Numbered from the stretch's first letter, positions 33,401 to 46,215 are shown. The stretch: 64,000 bases of DNA from Euryodendron excelsum (GCA_033060915.1 CM065397.1:27823501-27887500); one strand, 5' to 3'. Numbers and translations: made by a program. Notes: generated by a model from the letters alone, not told the origin.

Positions 33401-35784
33401 ATCTTTCCAAAAGCTCTTTCAAAGTTTTACTTTCCAAAAACCTCCTTCCTAAAATTCTTTTCAAAATACGCTTTCTAGAAAACTCTTCTTTAGAATCTTT
33501 CTCCAAAATCTTCGTTTTCAAAAACGCACTTTCCAAAAAAACTCTTGCCTTAGAGCCCAAGTCAAGCCCTAGAATCCACAATTAGAAAACCCTAATTTCT
33601 TTCCAAATACGTGATTTTCAACCTTGCCCCAAACCTAGGTTTCTAAAACCTCCCTTTCTACATCAAAATCATAATTTTTCAGAAAACCTATTTTCTACGT
33701 CAAAACTATAGTCTTCCAAATCTAAGGTTTTTAAAACTTCCCTTCCCAAATCCATGCCAAATTCCATCTTCCCTTTAGGAAACCAAACCCCATCTTCCCT
33801 TTAGGAAACCAAATCCAATCTCACCGTTTGGGAAACTAGATCCAATCCTCTGTTTTTGGAAACAAAATAAACCTTCTCTTTTATAAACAATATCAAATCA
33901 TTTGTTTTAGGAAATATGAATCTTAAGCCTTCCTAATCCAAATCTTTCCTAATCTAAATCCTTCCTAATCTTCTACTTTTCTAAATTTTAAGTTTCCAAA
34001 ACTTGAACATAACAATCTTTCCTAAATTTTAAAACTCAAAATCTAATTCTTTTCTAATTCAACTCTCTCCTAATTCCCTACCTTCCTAAACCATAAGTTT
34101 CCTAAAACTTCCAAACCTTTCCTTAAACATTAAGCTTCCAAATTTTTCCTAATTCAACCCTTTTCTTAATTCTACCCCCTTTCAAATCTTAACTTTCCAA
34201 ATCTAAGTTTTCAAATATCTCCTAAACTCAAATCTTTCCTAATTTCAAGATTTTCTAAAACTTTCTAAACCTTAAATTTTCTAAATTTCAAATCTTTCTA
34301 AATTTCAAATTTTTCTAAATTCAAAACTTTCTTAAGTTAAATCTTTCTAAACTTCCAAACTTTCTAAATTCTAAACTTTTCTAAACTTCAAATCTTTCCA
34401 AATCTAAAACTTTCTAAACTCAAGACTTTCTTACTTTCAAACCTTTCCTAATTCAAAACATTTCTAAATTCAACACTTTCCTACTTCAAAACCTTTCTCA
34501 AAATAAAACTTTCTTGCTTCGAAACCTTCCTAATTCCAAAACTTTCCTAAGTTGAAATTTTCCCAAATCAACATCTTTCCTAAATTGAAACATTCCTAAG
34601 TTGAAACTTTCCTAATTCGAAACCCTTCCTAAATCCAAGCTTTCCTAATCTTCTAAGTCCAACATTCGAGTCAATTCTTTTCAAACATCTTTCCAAGTCC
34701 AGTCCAATCTGTCTCTTCTCTTTCCTAAGTCTAGGTTTCCTAAACCTCAATCTTTCCAAAACAAGTCTAAATCTTTCTTCTAAGTTCTAGCTTTCTAAAT
34801 CCAAGTCCAATATTTTCAATTCCAAAATTCCAAATTCCAAATTCCAATCTCCTATTCTACGTTCAAGTCAAATCCTTTTTCCAAGCAAAATCTCTCTCTT
34901 CCAATCCAATCTTCTATTTTCTATCAGACTCTGGTCCGAACTATGACTGACCTGATTCTTCCAAAAGGATACGTAGGCAACCCTCATAGGTGCGGTCTCC
35001 ACATTTTTCAAATCTCAAATTCCACAACATTTTTCAAGTTTCTATCTCTATATTTTCCAAATCTCAAATTCTACAAAATCTTTTCAAATCTCCAATCTAT
35101 TTTCTAACTTCCAATTCCAAATTCTATTTTCAAATCTCTATTTCTAATTTCTAAACTTTCCAATTTCAAATCTCTTTCAAATCAAATCAATTTCTTTTCA
35201 AATTTATTTCCAAATCTATTCTCCAACTCTCTCTTATCTTGCACTTGCATCTCATGCATCATATCTTTTTAAGCATTCTTTTTCAAAGTGGTTAGGATTG
35301 AACATATGTTGGTTGAAGACTCTCATAGGTGAATCTAGGGTGAATAGACATGTAGGTACCGAAAGTGTGGGGTACGGTGATGGCTTAGTGCGTCTTCCCT
35401 ACACGTAACCAACCTCTGAACCTAGATCACTGTTTTCGAAAGACCAAAATGAAGTTATTTTCAAAAAAGGGCTTAAATTTTTTCCAAAGGTTGCTAAACA
35501 ACCTATTTTTCTTAAAAACCTCTCTTGAGGAGACATTTTCAAAATCATTTTCCAAAACCCTAAGTATAGTTTTCGGATTATTCTTGATTTTTAGGTGACC
35601 TAACTTACCTTAATCAAGTTAGGTGGTGACTCCAAACTTTTTCCAAAAGCCCTTTATTCAAATCAATTTTCAATTCAAACCTAGTCGCACTCATTCTTCT
35701 AGGAGGGTGAGTTCTAACGAGAAAGTACAATATTTTTTCCACTTGTGTGTGTATTCCTCGAGTGTGAAAAATCTGGGCGCGACA
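30430..35784 (+). repeat. 3' LTR of element A
   Basis: This 5,355-base LTR runs from TGTAAGCACT to GGGCGCGACA and is followed by the CTACT duplication. Landmarks in order: hairpin units 30,620-30,990, GGCGCC cluster 32,220-32,300, TATA-like TATAAAGA at 32,316, pyrimidine-rich stretch 33,180-35,220, conserved GATACGTAGGCA motif about 34,970. Many scattered differences from the 5' LTR show that A is not recent. Confidence 0.94.
32316..32323 (+). promoter_or_regulatory. TATA-like box of the 3' LTR of A
   Basis: TATAAAGA stands where the other LTRs have TATAAATA, in the same CTCTATAAA...ACAGAGCCTC context. Confidence 0.55.
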
Positions 35785-35789
35785 CTACT
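35785..35789. repeat. Target duplication CTACT, right of element A
   Basis: This is the exact partner of 8,564-8,568. Confidence 0.95.
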
Positions 35790-37230
35790 TTGATTGAATG
35801 ATAGCACTTTGAACTTTTCTCAACCTTTTGACCGCCTCCGAGTCCCTGTTTCAGGGTTAGTGTATATGGTTATTGGGCTGAAACTCTCGACTCTCGGGGT
35901 TTTAGCAACAGCTTAGCCTACCTTCAACAGAGCGATAAGCGACCAGCCCTTTTAATCCGATGAAACTTTACTTAGGACCGTAATGTAGTCTAGGTTATGG
36001 GGTTTTTGAAACGATGGGATATGAGGCTCAAATTCAATGTTGTTTTCAACAGGGTTAAGATCCATACTATCCTTGACTAATTTTCAGTAGGGTTAACGTC
36101 CTTCTTTAGCTTCGGCATCATATCCAGCTCATTTAGATCAAGCAATCCATTTTCAATCAGAGTGGACTTTAATAAGATTGTAATGTAGGCCATGGTTTTG
36201 GAGTTTTGCAAGAAAGGGTAAAGGCTCGAACCTATTGCTTCTACGGGGTTTCTTTGTAACCTAGGATCACCTTTAAATTCCCTTCTTCTCAGGATGAAAA
36301 TGACTCTTCACCCTTTTTATATGCCTTTTAAGATGAATATGATTCTTTTCTCTTTCGATCTTCTTATTGTGGCACCATCATGGACTTCTTCAGGCCTTCA
36401 TTTAGAGATTTTTTTTTTTTTTTTTTTTTTGCCTCTTGCCCCTTGGCAACTCATTTTCTTTGCTTTTTCTTTCTGTTTCTTTTCTTTTCTTTTATGAAAC
36501 AAAACAATTCTTTACCCTTTTTCCTTAGACCTTTTCCTTGGTAGTTCAATATACCCAATGTGGGCGATGATCCCTAGGTTGGGGTTTTGTTAAGAAAAGA
36601 TAGGTCGCTCAACGAGTTTGGCAAGGGGTTGCTCTTGACTGTATGGGAAATGAAATGAGGGCCTCTCTTCACTTTGAATTAGATTACTTAATCTATAGAG
36701 CTTTCATTGCTGCCTTAGCGCAGCGGGGGTGAATACCATTCCTAGAGTTCTCAAATATTATCTGCCCCAGTGTGGGGAGGACAGTCTTGGATCGGGGTTG
36801 ACAAAGAAAACTTCGTTTGTTGCGAGGCTCTAAGGGTTAAGCAAAACGAATATAAGCACATTCATTTAGTTATTTATTCTTTTATTTATATGTGGGGAAA
36901 TGAAAAATGACTCCTCTTCACTTTGATAAACTGGCCACACATCGCTTAGCTTCAAAGTCTTGCAAGTGCTGCATTTGGGTAGCATCCTCACTCATCTTTA
37001 TCCTCTTTCTCTTTGGAAAGCTTATCATTTGGTGAGTGGTTAACTCATGCTATCATCCCTTCAAGTTGGATCATTTCATAAGATACACTATGCCTCTTGC
37101 AGAGGAAGTAGTTACTATTCATGAGAGACATATAAGATAGCAGCAGTGAACAAAAGACTATCATTTGATTATTATTATTATTATTTTTAAGGAAAGCATA
37201 GATTTCTTAAGCAAAAACGAAATGTAAACA
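35790..37230 (-). other. Non-coding region of B after gag
   Basis: It continues B's sequence from 8,563. It holds a 22-base T run (36,409-36,430, poly-A on B's strand) and aligns in part with the post-integrase region of A. The small plus-strand frame over the T run is not credible. Confidence 0.6.
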
Positions 37231-38570
37231 TCAATTTAAAGGCAGGAAGTAAAAGGGATAGAAAGAAAGTGAGTGTAAACACCCCTCTCTATCATCCTCG
37301 TTCCATCCACGGTTGAGATTCTCAGCCAGTGCAGGACAAGTGGATGCTTCTCTTAGAATTCCAAGTGAGTTGGTGGTGATGACGTAATTGTCAGCTTTCT
37401 TGACCGCCTTGCCTTCATTTGTTTGCTTCGTAGTTTCTGTAACAAACCACTCGGGCGACTCGTCTTCTTCTAGCTTGATAGGTCGAGCCCGGGGTTTTCT
37501 GCTCTGATGTCCAGCCGTGGCTCGGTGTTCCTCAGGTGTACACAATGGGGGATTCTTATTACTGAGTCTGGACAGCTCCCGGTTAATTTTCTTCACAGAT
37601 TCATATGCGAGTTCGTCTTCGGGGGTCGGCATTTTATTAGGGTTGCACCATAACCGAGTACGACTCTGTTCCATATCGTCACATTCCATTTCCTCCCCAT
37701 CCTTGTAATATATCTCTTGGCATGCAGCAAAACAAACCTTGTTGTTACCAAACTTTGTAACGATGTTGACGGTGTGGTCTAGCGGAGGGTCTGTAGGGCC
37801 GTTCGGAGAAGGATTTGCTGTTCATACCCCAATGATCTCGTTATCTATCAGGTCTTGAATCTTATGCCTAAGGGTCAAACAATCTTCAGTGTCATGTCCT
37901 TGGCTACCCGAATGATACTTACAACTTGCTGCAGATTTGAAGTAATGAGGCAGAGGATTGGGCTAGGGTCGGGCAGGTATAGGCTTCAGATATCTAGCTG
38001 CTAAGAGATCAAAATAGGTCGTGGTCTGTGAGCACGCGAGTTTAGTAAATGTCTGTTTTTTCCCACTTGTCCGCCTAAGCCGAGGAGGTGTTGCAGATGT
38101 TTTTGATGATTGGGGACCGAACTTTGGTGATATCATAACTGGGTTGATGGTTCAGGAATTAAAAGGGTTTCGGGTTTTATGTCTCAACATGAGATACTTT
38201 TCGGTGTCAAAGCCAAGTGGGTTGGGCTGGTATCTGTAGGAGAGATTATATAATCCATGGGTTTGGTTAGAGGTTGGTTTGGAAGGCATCCGAGGCATAG
38301 TCCTGGTCTTCCTTCTTCATTCTTTTTCGTCCATCGTGGGTTTAGGCCTGCGAGGACTCTGCTTGCTCATGGGTTGCATGTGATAAGAGTGAAGAGAATA
38401 TGCCTTCCATTTTGGTCATCCTATGTCTAACTCCTCTTGCCTCTGCTAGTAGTAGAGTTAATGTGTCCAGTGTGAGTGACTCCTTGAGCGTTTCTGAGCT
38501 TTTGGCTTGTAATGACAAGGGGAACTAGGGGAGGTACCTAAAACCAACAAAAGAAAAGAGTCAATGTTTT
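37231..38570 (-). pseudogene. Gag remnant with nucleocapsid-like motif of element B
   Basis: On the minus strand, CKYHSGSQGHDTEDC at about 37,880-37,923, followed by LRHKIQDLID, is the Cys-His motif typical of Ogre gag C-termini. The same frame runs on, past a TGA near 37,832, through NKVCFAACQEI and 152 further codons to the stop at 37,231; this tail has no domain I recognise. Upstream, short gag-like pieces (for example RMTKMEGIFSSLLSH near 38,410) lie in more than one frame with stops. Gag would package element RNA; B keeps this part, while A lacks it. Confidence 0.7.
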
Positions 38571-39957
38571 ATCTTGACAAGTCTTTATGCAATGCATGCT
38601 CTAGGGTGCCCCTCTTTTGGGAGGGAAGCTAAGCATAATGTATTGGCTCACTTTTAGAGATAGGAGATTTGCCCCTGTATGCAGATACCTTACCATCAAG
38701 TGGGAATCTTCAATCATCCTTGCATTCATTCACAAAAGTAAAGAAGTACATTGAATTTTAGGTTTAAGATACAAAGGAATTGAAATACATTTTTACAGTG
38801 GGAAGGGAACATTTTCCTTTGGACTTCCACCTATCTAGCTTTACAAAGGAAAAACCTAAACTACTCTTGAGTCTTCGGATTCGCCTTTGTTGGATTTGAT
38901 GTCGAGGAGGTCACTGAGAGACCTTGTTGACCGATTGCCCCTTGTCTTCTTAACAATCCCATCTCCGTGAGCATAGAGGGATGGGGGCCCCTTTTATGGA
39001 ATGGATTGGTATACATGCTATGAGTCCTTAGGGTTACGCAGGAATCCTTAGGGTTTAGGTATGTTTAATGCAAGGGAGAGTGACTTTGGTGTCACTCTCA
39101 ATGGGTTGATCATATGCATAAGAATGCAGTGACTTGAGTTACTTGGAACTCTTGTCTTGACATGAGATATTGAATGCATGAACATGGATATGCAAAGAGT
39201 ATAAGGAGAGGGAATGCAATAACAAGGTAAACGTGCATGCATGAGCAGTTAGACAGTCATTATAACAATAAGAATATAGGCATTATAACAACAGGAATAA
39301 GCATGTATAAATGAAAGTAAGAGCAGTCGCCCTTTTCTCCGTGGTTTTAGAAAACAGTGCGCGTGTCTTAAATCCGGCAGAGGTTCGGCTATACATGGTG
39401 TCTATATGAGTATGAGGTTGAGGCCTAACTAATGCGTCCTAAAAAGGCTCGGTCCTCGGATCTTCAAACCTAGGCCCACTCCCCAAGGTGGTGCCGTGAT
39501 CGATTGATGATCCGAGCGGGGGAACCATCAAGAGGCCGTAGGCGAAGAAACTGACACAGCATCTTGCCCACAACCAATATATCGTTCCCCCTTTCTAACT
39601 AGAAAGGTCACATCAGGGTAATAATGCAAGTATGCAGAATGCAAGTGCACATATAGTGTGTGCGTAATTTTTAAAAGTGGAAGAAAGAGCCCAACAATTC
39701 TCATTCGTCCTGTTCATCACATTCATGTATAATAGTTAATAACATAAAATTGCAAACCAAAGTGCACTTACAAAACAAAAATGCAAGAGTTAGTATGTGG
39801 ATGGCAAACTTAATACAAGATAATATAAATAAATGCATGTTTTTTTTTGAAAATTTGGTTTTAACAATTTAAAGTAAATAAGATTGAACCAAGTTAATTG
39901 AAGACTCTACATGGGTGAAGGGTAAAGAGACATGACTATGGCCTAACCCTCTAAGTG
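38571..39957 (-). other. 5' leader of element B
   Basis: It aligns with the leader of A and ends in the acceptor-like TTTTGTTGGTTTTAG on the minus strand. It includes the shared 64-codon frame at 39,048-39,242. Confidence 0.6.
39048..39242 (-). CDS. Leader reading frame of 64 codons, B copy
   Basis: Same start, stop and length as the frame at 20,030-20,224 in A, with roughly a dozen amino-acid differences and no gap. No known domain. It is the only frame intact in both elements. Confidence 0.3.
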   Translation of the reverse strand: MHARLPCYCIPSPYTLCISMFMHSISHVKTRVPSNSSHCILMHMINPLRVTPKSLSLALNIPKP

Positions 39958-39975
39958 TCCCCAATAGAGTCGCCA
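39958..39975 (-). other. Primer binding site of element B
   Basis: On the minus strand TGGCGACTCTATTGGGGA starts two bases after the LTR end, matching A's site at most positions. Confidence 0.75.
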
Positions 39976-39977
39976 GC

Positions 39978-42900
39978 TATTGCGCCCAGATTTTTCGCAC
40001 TCAAGGAATACACACACAAGCAGGAAAAATATTGTACTCTCTCGTTAGAACTCACCCTCCTAGAAGAATGAGTGCGACTATGTTTGAATTGAGAATGTAT
40101 TTAAATAAAGGACTTTTAGAAAGATTTGGAGTCGCCACCTAACTTGATTAAAGTGAGTTAGGTCACCTAAAAACTAAGCATAATCCGAAAACTACACTTA
40201 GGGTTTTTGAAAAAGATTTTTGAAAATACCACCTCAAGAGAGGGGTTTTAGGAAAACAGGTTGTTTGGCAACCTTTGGAAAACATTTAAGCCCTTTTTGA
40301 AAAATAACTCCGTTTTTTGGTCTTTAAAAACAGTGATCCTAGGTTCGGAGGTTGGTTACGTGTAGGGAAGACGCACTAAGCCATCACCCTACCCTGCCCT
40401 TCCAGTACCTACATGTCAATCTACCCTAGATTCACCTATAAGAGTCTTCAACTAACTATAGTTCAATCCTATCCACTTTAGAAAGAAATTTTTGAAAAGA
40501 AACTAACATGATGTATCATATGCAAGTGCAAGAAAAGAGAATTGAAAAATAGATTTGGAAAGAAATTGATTTGATTTGAAAAGGAAGAGATAGAAGTTTG
40601 AATTTGGAAAAGAAGGTTTTGAAAATTGAAAATAGAGATTTGGAAATAGAAATTTGAAATTGGAAGTTTGAAAATAGATTAGAAATTTAGAAAGATTTTG
40701 TGGAAATAGAAACTTGAAAAATGTGGTGACTGCACCCATGAGGGTTGCCTACGTATCCTTTTGGAGGAATCAGGTCAGTCGTAGTTCGGACAAGAGTCCG
40801 ATTGAAAATAGAAGATAGAAGATTTTGATTTGAAAAAGGATTTGATTTGAACTTAGAATAGAAGATTGGAATTTAGAATTTGAAATTTAAAATTGAAAAG
40901 ATTAGACTTTGATTTAGAAAGATAGAGTTTTGAAAAACCTAGACTTAGGAAAGATAGGCTTTAGGAAAGACTTAAGATTTAAGAAAGTTTTGACTTGACT
41001 TGGAAATATTTTTGAAAAGAATTGACTCGAATATTGGACTTCGAAGGTTAGGAAAGATGTTGATTTAAGAAAATTTCAACTTAGGAAAATTTTAGGTTTA
41101 GGAAAGTTTTCACATTAGGAAAGTTTCAACTTAGGAAAGTTTTAAAATTAGGAAAGTTTCAACTTAGGAAAATTTCGAATTAAGAAAGTTTTATTTTAAG
41201 AAAGGTTTTGAAATAGGAAAGTGTTGAATTTAGAAATGTTTTGAATTAGGAAAAGTTTAGTTTAAGAAAGTTTTAGAATTTAGAAAGTTTCAATTTAAGA
41301 AAGTTTTGAATTTGGAAAGCTTAGAATTTTAGAAAGATTTGAATTTAGAAAGCTTTAGAATTGGAAGATTCAAAGTTTGAGTTTTTAAAAGATTTGAAAA
41401 TCTAGATTTGGGAGTTAAAGTTTGGAAAGAGTGTGGAATTAAGAAAGGTTGAAATGAGGAAAGGTTTAGAGTTTGAAAGATTTGAAGTTTAGGAAAGTTT
41501 AGAACTTAGAAAATTTTGGAGTTTAAAAGTTTTGAATTTAGAATGTTTTAAAGTTTGAGTTTTAGAAAATCTTGAGATTAGGAAAGGTTTGAGTTTAGGA
41601 AAGATTTGAAAATTTAGATTTGGAAAGTTAAGATTTAAAAAAGGGTAGAATTAGGAAATATTTGAATTTTAGAATTTAGGAAAGATTTTTATGTTCAAGT
41701 TTTGGAAACTTAAGATTTAGGAAAGTAGAAGATTTGGATTAGGAAGGAATTGGATTTTATTTCTAAAAGAGAAATTTTGATTTTGTTTCCAAAAACGGAG
41801 AATTGGATCTAGTTTCCTAAACGGGAAAATTGGATTTGACAAGGATTTGAAATGGAAAGTTTTGAGAAACCCAAGATTTGGAAGACTATAGTTTTGACGT
41901 AGAAAATAGGTTTTGGAAATATGTATAGTTTTGATGCAGAAAACAAGAGATTTTGGAAACCTAGGTTTTCAGGCAAGTTTGAAAATTATGTTTCTGGAAA
42001 GAAAATTAGGGTCTCCTAATCGTGGCTCTAGGGCTTGACTTGGGCTCTAAGGAAAGAGATTTTTGGAAAGTGTGTTTTTTGGAAACAAGTTTTTGGAAGG
42101 AAATCCTAAAGAGGAGTTTCTAGAAGGAAGATTTTGGAGAGAGAGTTTTTAGAAAGAAATCCTAGTGAGGAGTTTTTAGAAAGTGAATTTGAAAAGAGTT
42201 TTAGGAAGGAAGTTTTTGGAAAGTAAAACTTTGAGAGAGTTTTGGAAACAAAATTTTGGAAGAAGATTGTTAGAAAGAGTTTTTAGGAAAGAGATTTAGG
42301 GAGTGTTTTCTAAGAAGGAAACCTATGGAGTGTTTTTAGAAAGGAATTTTGAGGAGAGTGTTTTGGAAAGGAGTTTGAAAAGAGAAATTTTGGAAAATAG
42401 ATTTTTTGAGGGAGTTTTCATAAAACAATTTTGGAAAGAAAATCTTTTGGAAAGCATGTTGAAAAAGAGGAGGGTTTTAAAAGAGAGACTTTTGAAAAGA
42501 GAGTTTTTTGGAAACCATTTTGAAAACGACTTTTAGAAGAATGCAAGAATCATGATATACACAATGCAAATTTGGGGTCGTGAACATACAAGGTTAAGGC
42601 TTCACCACATAATCAAGAGGGCCGAACCCACGTAGTCTTCGGTTAGACTAAAAGAAAACCCCCGACACGGTGACCCTCCAATAGTCTAATCCTACACATG
42701 GACCGAAAGTCCCCTTGTTTCAAGCATGCAAAGAAAGGGGGGGAAAGAGATGGGAAATTAAAATAGAGAAAACCCAAGTGGGTTAGGAGAGAGAAGAGAG
42801 AGGGGGAAGTGCATAAACTTAAAGAGAAAGCCTACCTTGTCTTATTTATTTCACTTTGCTTTGCGCGCATTACTTTCTTGCTTTTTCTTCGGTCTTCGCT

Positions 42901-44876
42901 TCAGTCTTTGAGAGCTTTGTCTTGGTCTTCGAGAGCTTCGAGTTGCAGCAATCCAAGTCTCCAATGGAGGGTTGGGGGCTAGTGTATAAGTGTATAGGAG
43001 TGTGTATGAGTGTATAGGAGGCTAGGGTTTGTATGGTGGCTAGGGTTTGGAAAACCTAGAAAAGCTAGGGTTTAGGGAGTGTTCGAGCTCTGTATATCGA
43101 ATATTAGGATTTTTGGACTAAGTTTGCAGACCTCTTTCACATTGGAGGAGGCTCTGTATTTATAGACATGAGATAGACTTGGCGCCTATTGTAGTGGCGC
43201 CAGGGCAAAATTCCTCTTGGCGCCAATACTAGTGGCGCCAGCAAGTTAGGAAAGTTTGTTAAGTCGGCAAGCAACGTATCTTTGACAAATTTGGGCACCT
43301 ATACTAGTGACTACCATGCAATTTCTTGCCTGACTTCACTAGGAGTGACTCTGGAAAGTCCGAGAAGGATTTAATAGACCGAGATTGGCCCGGAAGGCCA
43401 GAAAAGGGCAGGAACACTTAGAATAGTGTCCCGGAGGTATTTGACTTGAAAATGAAGATAGGATGTGTTGGGAGGATTGACTAGGCCATTAGGGGCAAAA
43501 TGGTCAATCGAGCCAGAAAACTGCCGGGACAGACTCGAAATGTCCCAGAAAAAGACTCGAGATTTGGAAACATTATTCAAAATGTTCCCAAAGGCTTTCC
43601 GGTTTGATACCCATAGCTGGTGTGGTTGGAAAAGGCGACCAGCCCACTAGGGGCAAAACAGTCATTTTGCACCGGGTTTGCCGGAATTGACTCGGAATGA
43701 TCTGGAAAGGTAAAGAAAGGTTGAGAATACTATAGGAAGCATTCTTGGGAGGTTACCGGTTTGATACCCAAGGCCGATGTGGTTCCCGGGGCATTCGAAT
43801 GCCTAGGGGCAAAATAGTTATCTTGATCGGAAGGTCTTAGAATTGGCCCGAAACTGACTAAAAGGCACCTAATCATGCCGGATTGCCTTTGAGACAATCT
43901 TGGAAGGGTGGACTTACCATTTTGAGGACTTAGGTGTGTTCTCGAGAAACATGCCAGAAAATGGCCCTAAGAGCAGTTTGGTCATTTTTCACCGAAGTGG
44001 GCTAGCAGGCACTGATGTTGACCTAGGTTTTGAGTGTTTTCGTCACTCTGACGGCGGTCGCGTGATACAGGGGTTTGTTGGCAATTCCCTATATTGACCT
44101 GTTTGCAAGTATTTTCACTACTCTAACGATTGCGATGTTTGCGAGTATTTCCACTACTCTGACGGTTCGCGATCATTCCCGAGACTGCCTAATCTCAGGA
44201 AGCTGCTAAAGGGACTTAGCGCCTGAGAATCAAATTTCTCAAAAGACGTGCTTACACGGACATTTCTGCATTGTCGGGCTAGCAGGCGCCAAAGGTGGAC
44301 CGTTCTACCATCTAGGGGACTTGGGGTCTCGTCCCGGTCGACAGGTTTAAAGGGACTTACCGTTCTGAAGAGATTTTCTTCGAAAAATGTTACAAACCGT
44401 CTCGAGGAATCAACTGTCTCGAGAGAGGGATTGGAATTAGAATTGGACTTGGAAAGGGGACTTACCGTCTTCGGAAAGACACACCTGACTTGGAATTGGA
44501 AAAGGGACTTACCGTCTTCGGAAAGACGCGCCTGACTTGGAATTGGAAAGGGGACTTACCGTCTTTGGAAAAGCGTGCCTAATTTGGAGTTGGAAAGGGG
44601 TCTTATCATCTTCGGAAAGATGGGCCTAATTTGCGATTGGAAAGGGGACTTACCTTATTCGAAAAGACGAGCTTGATTTGGAATTAGAAAGGATAATGCC
44701 TCTTAAGGGCATTTCGGTCATTTTGCCTCTATTTGGGCCTGGTGGGGCCCACGAAGCAATGAATTGACGGGATTAGACTTAGAAAGTTAATTTGGATTGA
44801 AATATGCCCACAATGACTTTAACACAAGTCTGGACGGAGTGGAGACCGCCAAGCAGTCAAAAATGGAGTGCTTACA
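39978..44876 (-). repeat. 5' LTR of element B
   Basis: On the minus strand it runs from TGTAAGCACT at 44,876 to GGGCGCAATA at 39,978 (4,899 bases). As in A's 5' LTR the end reads TA rather than CA. Landmarks mirror those of A: hairpin units 44,400-44,680, GGCGCC motifs 43,170-43,235, TATA box 43,157-43,164, telo-boxes 43,023-43,073, purine-rich stretch 40,550-42,530. About 250 bases present in the left LTR are missing near 42,510. Confidence 0.92.
43157..43164 (-). promoter_or_regulatory. TATA box of the 5' LTR of B
   Basis: TATAAATA on the minus strand, followed by ACAGAGCC as in the other copies. This would have driven the genomic RNA of B. Confidence 0.68.
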
Positions 44877-46215
44877 ACCGTACTGATGGAAAGTTCTCTG
44901 GGAATATTTTTGAAAATTTCCTAATTTACGCATTTCTCAAGTTGTTTGACGATGCATTTTAATCAGGAAATTGGAGAAAAAGTCAACCTTAGCGAAGCGT
45001 TTATGAGACGCTTCAAGGGTTGCTGAAAGTAGTAGTTTTCAGGCCATGCGATGAAAAGCTTTGGGAAGCGTTCTCTTCAATCGAGCCGTGTCGATGAAAA
45101 AATCTATGGATGAGCTTTCAGGAATTCCCCGATTTGCGCATTTCTCAAGTCATTTGACAGTGCGTTATAACCGGAGAATCGAGAGAAGAGACAATTTTGA
45201 CGAAGCGTCTGCAAGACGCTCCAGGGAACTTTTATCGAGTCGAGGGTGTTTAGTGTCGTAAGGACCTCCTTAGGTTAAACAAGGGTGTATGACAAGACCC
45301 GCTGTTCAATATCCTAAGACCGGTGTTGTTTTTGAGGTGCGTTCGGGTTACCAAGAGCGAAATGGTCATTTTAATCGGGTTTGGTTGAAAGTGATCAAGA
45401 ATGGATCAAAGTGCCATGTTAAGCATGTCGAGTCATTCAAGGATGATCCCGGGGGAGTCTTTCACTGTTTGGTGGGATTTGTGCAGTACCGGGGTGTTCA
45501 AGGGCAAAACGGTCATTTTGACCAGAGTTAACCGGAATGGGACCGAAATTAGACGGGATGTCGCACAGAGTATGCCTAAATGCTTAGTAGTACTTTGGAA
45601 TGATGGACTTACCGTTTTGAGGGATTTTGAACTTTCCCAAAACGTGCCTGAAGGCCTAAGGGGCAGGTTTGATCATTTTTCACCAAGTCGGGCTAGCAGG
45701 CGCCGGGGTTGACCTAGGTGTTGGTTCCCCAGACCACCTGGTCTAGGAAAGCTAGCTATGCGTTGTTGGTCCCTGAGACCGCCCAGTCTCAGAGAGCTAC
45801 CTGTAGGGTGGTGTTGGTTCTTAAGAACGCTTGGTCTCAGAAAGCTACCTGTGAGGGTGGTGCTGGTCTCCGAGAACGCCTGATCTCGGAGAACTACCGA
45901 AAGACGAACATTCTACATTGGTGGGCTAGTAGACACCAAAAGTGAACCGCTAGAATTTAATAAGGTGTTGGTCCCCGAGATCGCCCGATCTCGGGAAGCT
46001 ACCTGGATTGCGTTGGTTTCCGAGACTACCTGGCCCCGGAAAGTTGCCTGGAATAATGTTTATGGCTTCATTTGGGCTTTGTGGGCCCGGGAAGCTACTA
46101 GTTGACTGGATTAGAGTTTGAAAGGCTCGTCTTGAGCTTGCATGTGTTGTGATGTTTGAAAACTGAGTCCGATCGGGCTGGAGATTACCGAGCAGGCAAA
46201 AATGGAGTGCTTACA
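44877..46215 (-). repeat. Older Ogre-like LTR remnant C
   Basis: On the minus strand an LTR start TGTAAGCACTCC lies at 46,215. The sequence to the left shares phrases with the Ogre LTRs, such as AACGGTCATTTTGACC and GGGCTAGCAGGCGCC, but has diverged further. It is cut at 44,876 by the start of B. A degenerate duplication of about 215 bases is visible between 44,905-45,010 and 45,120-45,230, each with GCGCATTTCTCAAGT-like and GAAGCGT phrases. No polypurine tract lies to its right, so it is a solo or 5' LTR. Confidence 0.7.

Larger units (their letters stand above)
8569..35784 (+). mobile_element. Element A: Ogre/Tat-type Ty3 retrotransposon with complete pol order
   Basis: The element runs TG to CA between CTACT duplications. 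Without the nested solo LTR it is about 21.9 kb, the size range known for Ogre elements. The order is 5' LTR, primer site, 1.4 kb leader, linker-protease-G-patch frame, gap, RT-RNase H, archaeal-type RNase H, integrase, non-coding repeat region, antisense gene, polypurine tract and 3' LTR. The dual RNase H, the VLVDNGSALNV protease, LTRs of more than 5 kb and the Arg-tRNA-like primer site are Tat/Ogre hallmarks. No capsid or zinc-knuckle sequence was found between leader and protease. At least eight nonsense codons and one frameshift make it non-autonomous now. Confidence 0.93.
1..44876 (-). mobile_element. Element B: gag-bearing, pol-deleted Ogre/Tat-type Ty3 retrotransposon
   Basis: Two long minus-strand LTR copies (1-3,055, cut by the window edge, and 39,978-44,876) flank an internal region split by element A. 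Reading the minus strand the order is 5' LTR, primer site, leader, C-terminal gag, a short non-coding stretch, then (after removing A) the antisense reading frame, polypurine tract and 3' LTR. Protease, RT, RNase H and integrase are missing: sequence just downstream of gag (around 36,650-36,720) already matches the region that follows integrase in A (around 26,250-26,320). Such a deletion derivative could only move with proteins supplied by a relative. It belongs to the same family as A because leader, LTR ends, antisense exon and intron all align. The left LTR end and target duplication are outside the window. Confidence 0.88.

Noticed and set aside
36294..36497. 67-codon Phe-rich frame
   Set aside because: Runs through a 22-base T run in non-coding DNA of element B.
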